From: Actinomycetota bacterium
Lineage (GTDB): Bacteria; Actinomycetota; UBA4738; HRBIN12
Assembly: GCA_016201135.1 (NCBI GenBank)
Contig: JACQDK010000016.1
Location: 1 to 37,199 of the forward strand
Reading direction: 5' to 3'
DNA: 37,199 bases
In this document: piece after piece, positions 1-7,946 of the stretch
How positions within the stretch are numbered: position 1 is the first letter of the stretch
How the letters are laid out: each line of letters begins with the position of its first letter
The notes under the pieces: model-generated
The model's input: only the letters and a program-made list of their open reading frames with translations
Database searches by the model: none
Told to the model about the DNA's origin: nothing
Translations under genes and position numbers: made by a program

Positions 1-202
1 ACCGGGTGCCGGTGTCGGTCCCCAGCAGGACGAACAGGCCCGACATCGCAAACCACAACCCCGCCCGGCCGGTGAGGTAGGCCGCGAACAGCAGGTTGTC
101 GCGGACGTCGGCCGTCTCGAAGGGCCTGCGCAACCACCACGCCACGGACCGGACCCCGAGAGCCGCGAAGACCGCCGCCAGAACGCCCCCTGCCACGCTC
201 AC
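1..202 (-). CDS. Membrane protein, N-terminal part (runs off window)
   Basis: A minus-strand frame opens with GTG at 202-200 and stays open to the window edge, giving 67 residues. The GTG overlaps the TGA of the upstream phosphoribosyltransferase gene as GTGA, which suggests translational coupling. Two hydrophobic stretches are visible: about residues 2-22, rich in Val, Ala and Leu and ending in WWLRR, and about residues 38-62 (from NLLFAAYL to GLFVLLG). They look like two transmembrane helices with a short basic and acidic loop between. I do not recognise the family. The C-terminal part lies outside the window, so the function is open. Confidence 0.55.
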   Translation of the reverse strand, partial: MSVAGGVLAAVFAALGVRSVAWWLRRPFETADVRDNLLFAAYLTGRAGLWFAMSGLFVLLGTDTGTR

Positions 203-834
203 CCGCGGCCCGCCGCTCGCGCCATGGCCGTCACGACCTCATCGTCGCTCGTCTGCTCGAACGAGCCGTACCACTCCCCCACCGCGAAGAAGTTGAACGG
301 CGTGCGGAGCGCGACCACCTCGTCGGCCTCGTCCTCCAGCCGGCCCAAAGCCTCCGGAGGAGCGACCGGCACCGCGAGCACCACTCGCGCCGCACCCTGC
401 CGGCGCACCCAGTGGCACGCGGCGACGGCGGTCGCGCCCGTCGCGAGCCCGTCGTCCACGACGACGACGGTCCTACCCTCCAATCCGAGCGGCGGACGGC
501 CTCCCCGGTAGGCCTCGGTCCGGCGGGCGATCTCGGCCTCCTGCACCTCGACCTCCCGGCGCATGTAGTCGTCGTTCACGCCCAGCCGGCCGATCAGACC
601 CGGATCCCACACCTGGACCCCCGGAGCGATCGCGCCGATCGCGAGCTCGGGATTCTGGGGGGCGCCGATCTTCCGCGGGACCACGACGTCAAGCGGAGCG
701 TCGAGGGCTCGCGCCACGGCTTCTGCGACCAGCACGCCTCCGCGGGGGATCCCCAGGACGACGACCGGCCCTTCGAGGCGCTCGCGGAGGGCCTCGGCCA
801 GGCGGTCGCCCGCATCGCTTCGGTCCACGAACAT
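199..834 (-). CDS. Phosphoribosyltransferase-family protein
   Basis: This 211-residue cytosolic protein has the type I phosphoribosyltransferase fold. The PRPP-binding loop reads VVVVDDGLATGATAVAA (acidic pair followed by the T-G-A-T turn) at about residues 120-136. An N-terminal VVLGIPRGGV segment and a VVPRKIGAP segment are typical of the stand-alone family often annotated only as 'phosphoribosyltransferase' in actinobacteria. The nucleobase or other acceptor cannot be read from sequence. The frame extends upstream to 888. I chose the ATG at 834 because MFVDRSDAG matches how this family starts and because a TAGCAT box lies 10 nt upstream. It overlaps the membrane-protein gene by 4 nt, so the two are probably co-transcribed. 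Confidence 0.8.
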   Translation of the reverse strand: MFVDRSDAGDRLAEALRERLEGPVVVLGIPRGGVLVAEAVARALDAPLDVVVPRKIGAPQNPELAIGAIAPGVQVWDPGLIGRLGVNDDYMRREVEVQEAEIARRTEAYRGGRPPLGLEGRTVVVVDDGLATGATAVAACHWVRRQGAARVVLAVPVAPPEALGRLEDEADEVVALRTPFNFFAVGEWYGSFEQTSDDEVVTAMARAAGRG

Positions 835-844
835 GGCACCCCCC

Positions 845-850
845 ATGCTA
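845..850 (-). promoter_or_regulatory. -10-like TAGCAT before phosphoribosyltransferase
   Basis: On the minus strand TAGCAT lies 10 nt before the ATG at 834. It belongs to the TANNNT series that sits just before many starts in this window. No convincing -35 is seen. Confidence 0.4.
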
Positions 851-887
851 GGCCCGGCCCGCGTTGCGCGGCTGCCGGGCCGAGGCA

Positions 888-893
888 TAGCAT
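888..893 (+). promoter_or_regulatory. -10-like TAGCAT before Lrp-like gene
   Basis: TAGCAT is followed 17 nt later by GGAGG (911-915) and the GTG at 921, so this transcript would carry a short leader with a Shine-Dalgarno site. It lies back to back with the minus-strand box at 845-850. Confidence 0.35.
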
Positions 894-920
894 GGGTTCC
901 CGCGCACGCAGGAGGTCACA

Positions 921-1154
921 GTGGTCCAGGCATACATCCTCATCCAGACCGAGGTCGGGAAGGCGGCTCAGGTGGCCAAGGAGGTCCGTGCCATCGGCGG
1001 GGTCACCGAAGCCGAGGACGTCACCGGGCCCTACGACGTGATCGTCCGGGCAGAGGCCAAGAGCGTCGACGACTTGGGTAAGCTCGTCGTCGCTCGGATC
1101 CAGTCGGTCGATGGGATCACCCGTACGCTCACCTGCCCTGTCGTTCACCTGTAG
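921..1154 (+). CDS. Stand-alone Lrp/AsnC ligand-binding (RAM) domain protein
   Basis: The 77-residue protein is a single alpha-beta RAM domain, the C-terminal effector domain of Lrp/AsnC regulators. It opens VQAYILIQTEVGKAAQVAKE, continues with GGVTEAEDVTGPYDVIVRAE and ends in SVDGITRTLTCPVV. No helix-turn-helix domain is present, so it cannot bind DNA alone. Family members of this length are thought to bind small ligands such as amino acids, or to form mixed oligomers with full-length Lrp proteins. The start is GTG at 921 with GGAGGT five bases upstream. It is divergent from the phosphoribosyltransferase. Family call is firm; the physiological role is unknown. Confidence 0.85.
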   Translation: MVQAYILIQTEVGKAAQVAKEVRAIGGVTEAEDVTGPYDVIVRAEAKSVDDLGKLVVARIQSVDGITRTLTCPVVHL

Positions 1155-1197
1155 TCCGCATGGACCGGCCGATGACCGACCGCCCCCTCGTCCTCGC

Positions 1198-2739
1198 GTG
1201 ATCCGATCCCACAGCCTTCGGCTCGCGCGCTCCCTGGCTCCCATCGTCCTGCTGGCGGCGGTCCTGGTGTCGGTCCCGCACGCTGTTTCGGCGGCGCCCG
1301 CCTGCACTATCTCGGGCACCTCGGGGGACGACACGCTCGTGGGCACCCCGGGCGATGACGTCTTCTGCGACGTCGGGGTCGGGACCGACTCCGTGACCGG
1401 CGGGGGCGGGGTCGACACCGTCAGCTTCGCATCGTCGTCGGGGTCGGTCACCGCGGATCTCGGCGCCGGGACCGCGACGACGCCCGACGGCACGGTGTCC
1501 TTTCCCGGCTCCGACATAGCGAACCTGTTCGGCTCCTCGGCCGCGGACGACCTCACGGGCGACGCGGGCCCCAACGTGCTGGACGGAGGCGGCGGCGGCG
1601 ACACGCTCGACGGCGCGGGTGGAGACGACACGCTGATCGAGGGGAGCGGGAACGACACGCTCACCGGGGGCACCGGCTCGGATACCGTCGACTACTCGGG
1701 GGCCTCAGGCGGCGTCACGGTCGATCTGTCGGGCGGAAGCGCGAGCGGCGACGGTTCGGACGCCCTCGCTGGGATCGAGAACGTCATCGGATCGCCGAGC
1801 AGCGACACGTTCGTGAGCAGTCCCGCGGCCAACGACTTCACCGGCGGCGGCGGGAACGACACCGTGAGCTACAGCGCGGCGGCCTCGCCCGTCACCGTCG
1901 ATCTATCGGCGGGAACCGCGAGCGGCGACGGTTCGGACACCCTCACTGGGATCGAGAACGCCACGGGATCGCCGAACGACGACACCCTGACCGGCGGCAG
2001 CGGCGCGAACGTGCTCTCCGGTGCCGGCGGGAACGACACGCTGGCCGGCGCCGGCGGAAACGACACGCTGGCCGGAGGCGGCGGCACCGACACCGCCGAC
2101 TACTCCGGCGCCTCAGGCGGCGTCACGGTCGATCTGTCGGCGGGAACCGCGAGCGGCGACGGTTCGGACACCCTCACTGGGATCGAGAACGTCACGGGGT
2201 CATCGAACGACGACACCTTCGTGAGCAGTTCCACTGACAACACCTTCGCCGGAGGCGGGGGTAACGACACCGTTGACTACAGCGGAGCGGCCGGGGCGGT
2301 TACGGTGGATCTTTCGGCGGAAACCGCGATCGGCGACGGTACGGACTCCCTCTCCGGGATCGAGAACGCCACCGGGTCACCGAACGACGACACCCTGGGT
2401 CGATCTGTCGGCGGGAACCGCGATCGGCGACGGTACGGACTCCCTCTCCGGGATCGAGAACGCCACCGGGTCACCGAACGACGACACCCTGACCGGGGAC
2501 GCCGGCGCGAACGTGCTCTCGGGCGCCGGCGGGAACGACACGCTGGTCGGCGCCGGCGGGGACGACACCCTCATCGGCGGAGCAGGGACAGACGCCGTCG
2601 ACTACAGCGCGGCCGCCGGGCCGGTCACGGTCGACCTGTCGGGCGGGACCGCGACCGGCGACGGCACGGACTCCCTGACGGGGATCGAGAACGCCACGGG
2701 ATCGCCGAACGACGACACGTTCCTGAGCAGTTCCGCTGA
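1198..2739 (+). CDS. Secreted RTX-repeat protein, N-terminal part (frame broken near 2397)
   Basis: A GTG at 1198 starts a typical signal peptide: basic VIRSHSLRLARSL, a hydrophobic core with PIVLLAAVLV, and a likely cleavage after AVSA. The mature part is built of glycine- and aspartate-rich nonapeptides such as GGNDTLAGAGGNDTLAG, the hemolysin-type calcium-binding (RTX) repeat that folds into a beta-roll when Ca2+ binds outside the cell. These alternate with a module containing VDYS, VTVDLS, GTATGDGTD and GIENATGSPNDDT. Codons are in this frame up to NDDTL at 2397. The remaining 342 bases of the open frame are out-of-frame, arginine-rich nonsense. The gene continues one frame over in the next entry. 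Removing the 94-bp duplicate at 2398-2491 joins the two parts exactly. Confidence 0.75.
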   Translation: MIRSHSLRLARSLAPIVLLAAVLVSVPHAVSAAPACTISGTSGDDTLVGTPGDDVFCDVGVGTDSVTGGGGVDTVSFASSSGSVTADLGAGTATTPDGTVSFPGSDIANLFGSSAADDLTGDAGPNVLDGGGGGDTLDGAGGDDTLIEGSGNDTLTGGTGSDTVDYSGASGGVTVDLSGGSASGDGSDALAGIENVIGSPSSDTFVSSPAANDFTGGGGNDTVSYSAAASPVTVDLSAGTASGDGSDTLTGIENATGSPNDDTLTGGSGANVLSGAGGNDTLAGAGGNDTLAGGGGTDTADYSGASGGVTVDLSAGTASGDGSDTLTGIENVTGSSNDDTFVSSSTDNTFAGGGGNDTVDYSGAAGAVTVDLSAETAIGDGTDSLSGIENATGSPNDDTLGRSVGGNRDRRRYGLPLRDRERHRVTERRHPDRGRRRERALGRRRERHAGRRRRGRHPHRRSRDRRRRLQRGRRAGHGRPVGRDRDRRRHGLPDGDRERHGIAERRHVPEQFR

Positions 2740-3120
2740 CAACACCTTCGCCGGCGGCGCCGGCACCGACACCGTCAGCTACAGCGCGGCCGCCGGGCCG
2801 GTCACGGTCGACCTGTCGGCAGGAACCGCGACCGGCGACGGTTCGGACATCCTCACGGGGATCGAGAACGTCACCGGCTCGCCGAACGGCGACACCCTGA
2901 CCGGGGACGCCGGCGCGAACGTGCTCTCGGGCACCGGCGGGAACGACACGCTGGCCGGCGCCGGTGGGGACGACACGCTCTCTGGCGGGGCCGGCTCGGA
3001 CACCGTCGACTACTCGGCCGCCCCGAACGGTGTCGACGTGAGACTGCAGACCGGCACGGCCACCTGCGACGGGACCGACTCGCTCGCGGGCATCGAGAAC
3101 GTCACGGGGTCCCCGTTCGA
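1300..3120 (+). repeat. Array of RTX / VDLSGGTA coding modules
   Basis: Inside the RTX gene a module of roughly 200-300 bp recurs with high nucleotide identity. Its landmarks are GTCGACTACAGCGCGGC-like, GTCACGGTCGATCTGTC-like and GATCGAGAACGCCACGGG-like stretches, followed by GGCGG-rich nonapeptide coding. The modules sit at about 1680-1850, 1860-2090, 2095-2260, 2270-2400, 2595-2760, 2775-3000 and 3000-3130. Such arrays change length by recombination and are easily mis-assembled from short reads. Confidence 0.75.
2304..2491 (+). repeat. 94-bp tandem duplication that shifts the RTX frame
   Basis: Two head-to-tail 94-bp copies occupy 2304-2397 and 2398-2491. The last 76 bp of each (2322-2397 and 2416-2491) are identical and the first 18 bp differ at only a few positions. 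Because 94 is not a multiple of three, the second copy shifts the frame. Deleting either copy restores one continuous coding frame across the RTX modules. Confidence 0.85.
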
Positions 3121-4288
3121 CGACGTGATCACGACGACGGCGCCCGGCGCGGGGCGCATCGTGTTCGACCGCTCCCTTCAGTCCAAGTTCGACGTGTATT
3201 CGGTCCAACCGGACGGCTCGGGCACGCGCCGGATCGTGCACAACGCCGCCGACGACTACGACGCGGCGTGGTCTCCCACGGGGGAGCGCATCGCATTCTC
3301 CTCGAACAGGACGGGCGACTACGAGGTCTACACGGTATCGGGAGGAGGCGGCCACCTTCGGCGCCTGACCCACAAGGGCGGCTTCGACGGCATGGTCTCC
3401 TGGTCGCCCGACGGCAGCCGCATCGCCTTCGTGTCGACGCGCGCCGGGGGGTACGAGGTCTACACGATGACGGCGTCCGGCAAGGACCTGGTGCGGCTCA
3501 CCCGCAACGGCGCGGACGACTTCTATCCGAGCTGGTCACCGGACGGGGCCCGGATCGCGTTCCAGAGCGATCGGTCCGGCACCGCGCAGATCTACGTGAT
3601 GAACGCGGACGGCTCTCACCCCCAGATGCTGACGTCCGCAAGCGGAGGGGCGTTCGAGCCGAGCTGGTCGCCCGACGGCACGAAGATCGCGTACCTCCGC
3701 CAGGTCGGCGTGCAGAAGGACATCTTCACGGTGAACCCCGACGGATCGGGTGACACGAACGTCACCAACAGCCCGGGCAACGACTACGACCCGTCGTGGG
3801 CGCCGAGCGGCTCGCGGATCGTGTTCACGAGCGACCGGCGCGGCACCTACGACCTGTTCTCGATACGGCCCGACGGAACGGGGCTCGTTCGGATCACGGC
3901 GACGAGCGCCCTCGACGAGTTCCCCAACTGGCAGGCGACCTGCGCGGTGGCCGGCGCGGGCCCCATGAACTGCGGCGCCGACGTCGCGAACAGGATCAGC
4001 GGCGGTGGAGGCGACGACATCATCTTCGCCGGCCGGGGCAACGACATCGTGTACGGGGGGTTCGGGAACGACCTGATCTCGGGGGGCTCCGGAAACGACC
4101 GCCTGAACGGAGGCGCGGGCGCTGACGTGCTCGCCGGCGGCCCCGGCGCCGGGGCCGACATCCTCTGGGGCGGCGATGGGTCCGACCAGCTCGACGCCCT
4201 CGACGGCCGCGGCGACGACTCCCTCCGCGGCGGGCCGGGCGTCGACGGATGCCGGTCCGATGGCGGCGACGCCCGCCTCAGCTGCTGA
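2399..4288 (+). CDS. Secreted RTX / TolB-like beta-propeller protein, C-terminal part
   Basis: This continues the broken gene in the shifted frame. The open frame reaches back to 2273, but real coding starts in the duplicate at about 2399. Further RTX modules run to about 3130. From GRIVFDRSLQSKFDVYSVQP (about 3154) to 3930 come six blade-like repeats of the PD40/TolB propeller type, each with a core like YDAAWSPTGERIAFSSNRTG followed by YEVYTV or a variant. A final RTX block (GNDIVYGGFGNDLISGGSGN and neighbours) closes the protein. An intact product would be close to 1,000 residues. It is probably an extracellular, calcium-binding structural or adhesive protein; a ligand cannot be named. Its TGA overlaps the convergent ddl gene by 11 bp. 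Confidence 0.75.
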   Translation, partial: VDLSAGTAIGDGTDSLSGIENATGSPNDDTLTGDAGANVLSGAGGNDTLVGAGGDDTLIGGAGTDAVDYSAAAGPVTVDLSGGTATGDGTDSLTGIENATGSPNDDTFLSSSADNTFAGGAGTDTVSYSAAAGPVTVDLSAGTATGDGSDILTGIENVTGSPNGDTLTGDAGANVLSGTGGNDTLAGAGGDDTLSGGAGSDTVDYSAAPNGVDVRLQTGTATCDGTDSLAGIENVTGSPFDDVITTTAPGAGRIVFDRSLQSKFDVYSVQPDGSGTRRIVHNAADDYDAAWSPTGERIAFSSNRTGDYEVYTVSGGGGHLRRLTHKGGFDGMVSWSPDGSRIAFVSTRAGGYEVYTMTASGKDLVRLTRNGADDFYPSWSPDGARIAFQSDRSGTAQIYVMNADGSHPQMLTSASGGAFEPSWSPDGTKIAYLRQVGVQKDIFTVNPDGSGDTNVTNSPGNDYDPSWAPSGSRIVFTSDRRGTYDLFSIRPDGTGLVRITATSALDEFPNWQATCAVAGAGPMNCGADVANRISGGGGDDIIFAGRGNDIVYGGFGNDLISGGSGNDRLNGGAGADVLAGGPGAGADILWGGDGSDQLDALDGRGDDSLRGGPGVDGCRSDGGDARLSC

Positions 4289-5393
4289 GCTCCCTCGCGC
4301 GCGTCGACCGCCCGCGCTCGGCCTCGCGCCGCTCGATCGCCAGATCCAGCAGCCGCTCGATCAGCTCCGGGTAGGGCAGGCCGCTCGCCTCCCAGAGCTT
4401 GGGGTACATCGAGATCGACGTGAACCCAGGGATCGTGTTGATCTCGTTCACGAAGAGCCCGGCCTGCCCGGTCAGGAAGAAGTCGACGCGCGCCATCCCG
4501 GCGCACTCGATCGCGCGGAAGGCCGCCACGGCCATCCGCTGAACCTCCTCCCTCACCTCGGGCGCCAGCTCGGCGGGGATCGCGAGGCGCGCGCCGTGCT
4601 CGTCCAGGTACTTCGCCTCGTAGTCGTAGAACTCGTGGCCCGTCGGAACGATCTCCCCGGCGATCGAGGCCACGGGGTCGTCGTTGCCGAGCACCGCGCA
4701 CTCGATCTCCCGGACGCCCTCGAGGCCCTCCTCCAGCAGGGCCTTCCGCGCGTAGCGGAACGCCTCCACGAGGGCGGCCTCGAGCTCGTCGGGGCCATGC
4801 ACCTTCACGACGCCGACGCTCGACCCGAGCGTGGCCGGCTTCGCGAACACCGGGTAGCCGAGGGCCTCCGCCTCGGCGGCCACTCCCTCGGGGTCCTCCT
4901 GCCACTCATGCTCGCGCACGACGTGGAACGGCACCACCGGCAGCCCCGCGTCGCGGAACAGACGCTTCTGGACGTCCTTGTCCATGCCCACCGCGGAGCC
5001 GAGCACCCCTGCCCCCACGTAGGGCACGCCGGCCAGCTCCAGCATCCCTTGCACCGCACCGTCTTCGCCGAACGGGCCGTGCAGCACCGGGAATACGACG
5101 TCGATCGCCTCGCGGGTGCCGTCCGCGGCCACGAGCTCCCCGGACCCCGCCTCGCTGGCGAGCTCCACCACCGCGCCAGCCCCTTCCTCGATCTCGGGCA
5201 TCCGGCCGGTCTCAGAGGGGAGCGCCGGAGGGCCCGGCAGCAGGTGCCAGCGACCCTCCTTCGTGATCCCGATCGGGACGATCTCGTTTCGCGAGGGGTC
5301 CAGAGCGTCGATCACCGACCTCGCCGAGATGCACGAGATCTCGTGCTCGGCGGAGCGGCCGCCGAACAGCACCGCCACTCGCCGCTTGGTCAC
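4278..5393 (-). CDS. ddl: D-alanine--D-alanine ligase
   Basis: This 371-residue cytosolic enzyme makes D-Ala-D-Ala from two D-alanines and ATP for peptidoglycan precursors. It starts VAVLFGGRSAEHEISCISA, the signature of the N-terminal domain, with the catalytic Glu in AEHE. The ATP-grasp part follows: YPVFAKPATLGSSVGVVKV (nucleotide lysine and glycine-rich loop), an REIECAVLGND segment, VPTGHEFYDYEAKY, and the metal and product site CAGMARVDFFLTG ... FVNEINTIPGFTSISMYP. The length is normal for the longer Ddl type. The start is GTG at 5393, overlapping the upstream TGA as GTGA, with GGAGAAGG just before it, so it is translationally coupled to the sulfur-amino-acid gene. The open frame runs further upstream but only as a shadow of that gene. 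Confidence 0.95.
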   Translation of the reverse strand: MTKRRVAVLFGGRSAEHEISCISARSVIDALDPSRNEIVPIGITKEGRWHLLPGPPALPSETGRMPEIEEGAGAVVELASEAGSGELVAADGTREAIDVVFPVLHGPFGEDGAVQGMLELAGVPYVGAGVLGSAVGMDKDVQKRLFRDAGLPVVPFHVVREHEWQEDPEGVAAEAEALGYPVFAKPATLGSSVGVVKVHGPDELEAALVEAFRYARKALLEEGLEGVREIECAVLGNDDPVASIAGEIVPTGHEFYDYEAKYLDEHGARLAIPAELAPEVREEVQRMAVAAFRAIECAGMARVDFFLTGQAGLFVNEINTIPGFTSISMYPKLWEASGLPYPELIERLLDLAIERREAERGRSTRARELSS

Positions 5394-6580
5394 GCCTTCT
5401 CCAGGGCGCGAGCGAAGTCCTCGATCAGGTCCTCGACGTTCTCGAGCCCCACCGACACGCGAACGAGACCGTCGGCGATGCCGGCCCGCCGCCGCGCTTC
5501 GGGATCGAGCTGCCGATGGGTGGTCGAGGCGGCGTGCCCGACTAGCGTGTGCACCCCTCCGAGGCTCGTCGCGACCCACCCGACCTCGAGCGCGTCGCAG
5601 AACCGCATGCCGCCCTCCACGCCGCCCGCGACCTCCACCGCCATCATGCCGCCGAACATCCCGCCGCCGAGCTCGCGCCGGGCGACCCCGTGATCGGGGT
5701 GGGACGGCAGGCCCGGGTAGTGGACGCGCTCGACCTTGGGATGACCCTCCAGGAACCTCGCGAGCTGCATCGCGTTGCTCGAGTGCCGCTGCATGCGGAT
5801 CTCGAGCGTCATCAGGCCCCGCATGCAGAGCCAGGCCTCGAACGGCGCCATCGTGCCTCCGGTCTCCAGCACGGTGTCGCGGACGCGTCCCATGCCCTCC
5901 TGGGAGCAGCAGACGACCCCCCCGATCAGGTCGTGATGCCCGCCCACGTACTTCGTCGCCGAGTGCAGCACGAACTCGAACCCGTGGGTCGAGGGGTTGC
6001 AGAGCGCCGGCGAGGCGAAAGTGTTGTCCACCACTCCGGGGACGCCGCTCGCCCGGCACAGGGCGCCGATCGCCTCGAGGTCGGCGACCGTCACGTTCGG
6101 GTTCGCGATCGTCTCCACGTAGAAGAAGGCGGCCCCCGGCAGTGCGCCGGCCACGGCGTCGAGGTCGTGAGGATCGACGAACGTCACCTCGATCCCGTAC
6201 CGGGGCATCACCTTCGTGAACAACGAGAATGCGCCGCCGTAGAGCTCGTTCGATGTGGCGATCCGGTCGCCGGTCGCCGCGAGCGTGGTGAAGACCGTGT
6301 GCATCGCGGCCATGCCCGATGCGAACGAGAATGCCGACTGCGTGCCCTCCAGGTCGGACATCACGCGCTCGAAAGCCAGCAGGGTGGGGTTCCCGTATCC
6401 GCGCGTGTAGGTATATCCGGGCTTCCGGAACGAGATCGTCTCGGCGTAGTCGTGCGAGGTGTCGAAACGGAACGTGGAGGTCTGGTAGATCGGAACGCTC
6501 GCCGGGATCTGCTCGATCGGGGGCGGAACGGCTCCGTGGATCGCCCTTGTGGTGAAGCCCCGCCCGCGCTCCTCGCTCAC
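5390..6580 (-). CDS. Trans-sulfuration PLP enzyme (cystathionine gamma-synthase / lyase family)
   Basis: The 396-residue protein belongs to the Cys/Met metabolism PLP family. Visible landmarks are YTYTRGYGNPT (phosphate-binding Tyr and Arg, residues 56-66), FASGMAAM at 86-93, VVDNTFASP with the pyridine-nitrogen Asp185, and the Schiff-base lysine K210 in HSATKYVGGHHDLIGG. The C-terminal part carries the usual VSVGLE...DLIEDF ending. The family includes cystathionine gamma-synthase, cystathionine gamma-lyase/beta-lyase, methionine gamma-lyase and O-acetylhomoserine sulfhydrylase, and the sequence alone does not separate these safely. The GTG at 6580 lies 7 nt after a TAGGCT box that overlaps the plsC stop. 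The gene sits between plsC and ddl in one minus-strand run. Confidence 0.9.
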   Translation of the reverse strand: MSEERGRGFTTRAIHGAVPPPIEQIPASVPIYQTSTFRFDTSHDYAETISFRKPGYTYTRGYGNPTLLAFERVMSDLEGTQSAFSFASGMAAMHTVFTTLAATGDRIATSNELYGGAFSLFTKVMPRYGIEVTFVDPHDLDAVAGALPGAAFFYVETIANPNVTVADLEAIGALCRASGVPGVVDNTFASPALCNPSTHGFEFVLHSATKYVGGHHDLIGGVVCCSQEGMGRVRDTVLETGGTMAPFEAWLCMRGLMTLEIRMQRHSSNAMQLARFLEGHPKVERVHYPGLPSHPDHGVARRELGGGMFGGMMAVEVAGGVEGGMRFCDALEVGWVATSLGGVHTLVGHAASTTHRQLDPEARRRAGIADGLVRVSVGLENVEDLIEDFARALEKA

Positions 6581-6587
6581 GCGGGAG

Positions 6588-6593
6588 AGCCTA
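6588..6593 (-). promoter_or_regulatory. -10-like TAGGCT, leaderless spacing
   Basis: On the minus strand TAGGCT is followed by 7 nt and then the GTG at 6580. It contains the plsC TAG stop codon, so it may be an internal promoter of the bioY-plsC run or a coincidence. Confidence 0.3.
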
Positions 6594-7274
6594 CCTCGGC
6601 GTGGACCAGCGCTTCGGGTAGCGGGCGCGAAGGTCCTCGACGAGCGCCGCGATCTCGGCCATCACGCCGTCCGTCAGCTCGCGGAGGGCGAGCCCGTCGC
6701 CGGTGCGGTCCAAGTTCGCGGACAGGTCGATCGGCGTGCCCGCCTTGACCCACACCGGACGCCCGAACTTCAGCGACCCCTTGCCCGACTTCTGCCACAC
6801 GGCCTGCGATCCCCAGCTCGCGACCGGCACGATCGGCGCGCCGGTCGCGAGCGCAAGACGAACGGCGCCGCTCTTGCCCCGCATCGGTGTGAAGTCGGGG
6901 TTCTTCGTGACGGTGCCCTCGGGGTAGATCACGACGATCTCTCCCGCCCGAAGGGCCGTCTCCGCGGCAAGGAGCGGCGAGGGGTCCCCCGACCTGGCGC
7001 GGTCCACGGGGATCTGCCCGGCGCCGCGGAGCGCGGTCCCCACCAGGGGGATCTGGAACAGGTCGTCCTTCGCCAGGAACCTGGGCCGGCGGCCGGCCTT
7101 GATCACGGCCAGGGCGTTGCAGAGGGGATCCAGGTACGAGACGTGATTGCAGGCCACTATCGCCGGGCCCCGGGCGGGGATGTTCTCGAGCCCCTCGAAC
7201 CGCCAGGTGAACCAGAGCTTGACCGGCGGGAGGGCGACCGCCTTCGCGACGTGGTACCAGGGCTCCAGCTTCAA
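6591..7274 (-). CDS. plsC: 1-acyl-sn-glycerol-3-phosphate acyltransferase
   Basis: A 227-residue membrane-associated acyltransferase that adds the second acyl chain to lysophosphatidate on the way to phospholipids. The catalytic NHX4D block reads CNHVSYLDP, the second block FLAKDDLFQIPLVGT, the glycerol-phosphate binding block VIYPEGTVTK and the fourth block PIVPVASWG. An amphipathic N-terminus (WYHVAKAVALPPVKLWFTW) could sit on the membrane. The open frame extends far upstream, but that part only shadows bioY. I chose TTG at 7274, which overlaps the bioY TGA and follows GGGAGGGG. A related acyltransferase on another acceptor cannot be excluded, but the motif set is complete. Confidence 0.9.
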   Translation of the reverse strand: MKLEPWYHVAKAVALPPVKLWFTWRFEGLENIPARGPAIVACNHVSYLDPLCNALAVIKAGRRPRFLAKDDLFQIPLVGTALRGAGQIPVDRARSGDPSPLLAAETALRAGEIVVIYPEGTVTKNPDFTPMRGKSGAVRLALATGAPIVPVASWGSQAVWQKSGKGSLKFGRPVWVKAGTPIDLSANLDRTGDGLALRELTDGVMAEIAALVEDLRARYPKRWSTPR

Positions 7275-7873
7275 CCCCTCCCGGGGCGGAACCGCGCGAG
7301 CAGCCGCCAGGCCCCCGGCAGGGCGCCTGCCGCCACGAGGACCTTGACCGCGTCGCCGATCACGAACGGGTAGAGCCCGAACTCGAGTCCCTTGGTCAGC
7401 CCGATGTGCAGGGCGCCCATCAGCCAGGGCACGCCGATCGCGAACAGGACGACCTCCCCCAGGAAGAACGCACCGATCGCGCTTCGCACCGAGCGGTCCC
7501 AGCCACGACGCGCGAGCGCGCCGACGACCGACGAAGCCGCCACGAAGCCCCACAGGTACCCGCCGGTCACGGCCGTCAGCCCCAGGAAGCTCGCCCCGCC
7601 CGACCCGCCGGCGAAGAAAGGCAGCCCTATCGCCCCCTCGAGCAGGTACAGGGCTATCGAGATCGCGCCGAGCCCGGGGCCGAGCGCCGCGCCCACCAGC
7701 AGCACCCCGAGGGTCTGCCCGGTGTAGGGAACGGGCGTCCACGGGACCCGGATCGACACCTGCGCGAGGCCCGCGACGAGCAGGCTCCCTCCCACCGCGC
7801 AGGCGGCCTGGTAGGAGAGCCGAGCCGAGCTTCTGGAGCGGGGTGGGGCCAGGGTGAGGGCCAGACTGGACAC
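7271..7873 (-). CDS. bioY: Biotin transporter BioY (ECF S component)
   Basis: This 200-residue integral membrane protein is the substrate-binding component of an energy-coupling-factor biotin importer. The family motif VPWTPVPYTGQTLGVLLVGA, followed by ALGPGLGAIS, is clear, as are LGLTAVTGGYLWGF and the C-terminal LYPFVIGDAVKVLVAAG. About six hydrophobic helices can be traced. No bioM or bioN neighbour is present, so it must use a shared ECF module or work alone. The open frame begins at 7903, but GTG at 7873 has GGAGGAGG at a good distance and is preferred. It is the first gene of the run bioY, plsC, cystathionine gamma-synthase-like, ddl. Confidence 0.92.
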   Translation of the reverse strand: MSSLALTLAPPRSRSSARLSYQAACAVGGSLLVAGLAQVSIRVPWTPVPYTGQTLGVLLVGAALGPGLGAISIALYLLEGAIGLPFFAGGSGGASFLGLTAVTGGYLWGFVAASSVVGALARRGWDRSVRSAIGAFFLGEVVLFAIGVPWLMGALHIGLTKGLEFGLYPFVIGDAVKVLVAAGALPGAWRLLARFRPGRG

Positions 7874-7946
7874 GTTGATGAACCTCCTCCGTCCGCCGGA
7901 CACGTGGGGCGACCAGACGCCCGTGAGGTTACCTCGCCGGGTGGGC

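Noticed and set aside
2021-2224. Arg/Pro-rich small frames inside the RTX gene
   Set aside because: They are frame-shadows of the repeats, with no ribosome sites or recognisable fold.
1300-3120. Possible CRISPR or non-coding tandem repeat array
   Set aside because: The repeats are translated into regular RTX nonapeptides and VTVDLS modules and vary at third codon positions, as expected for a coding array.
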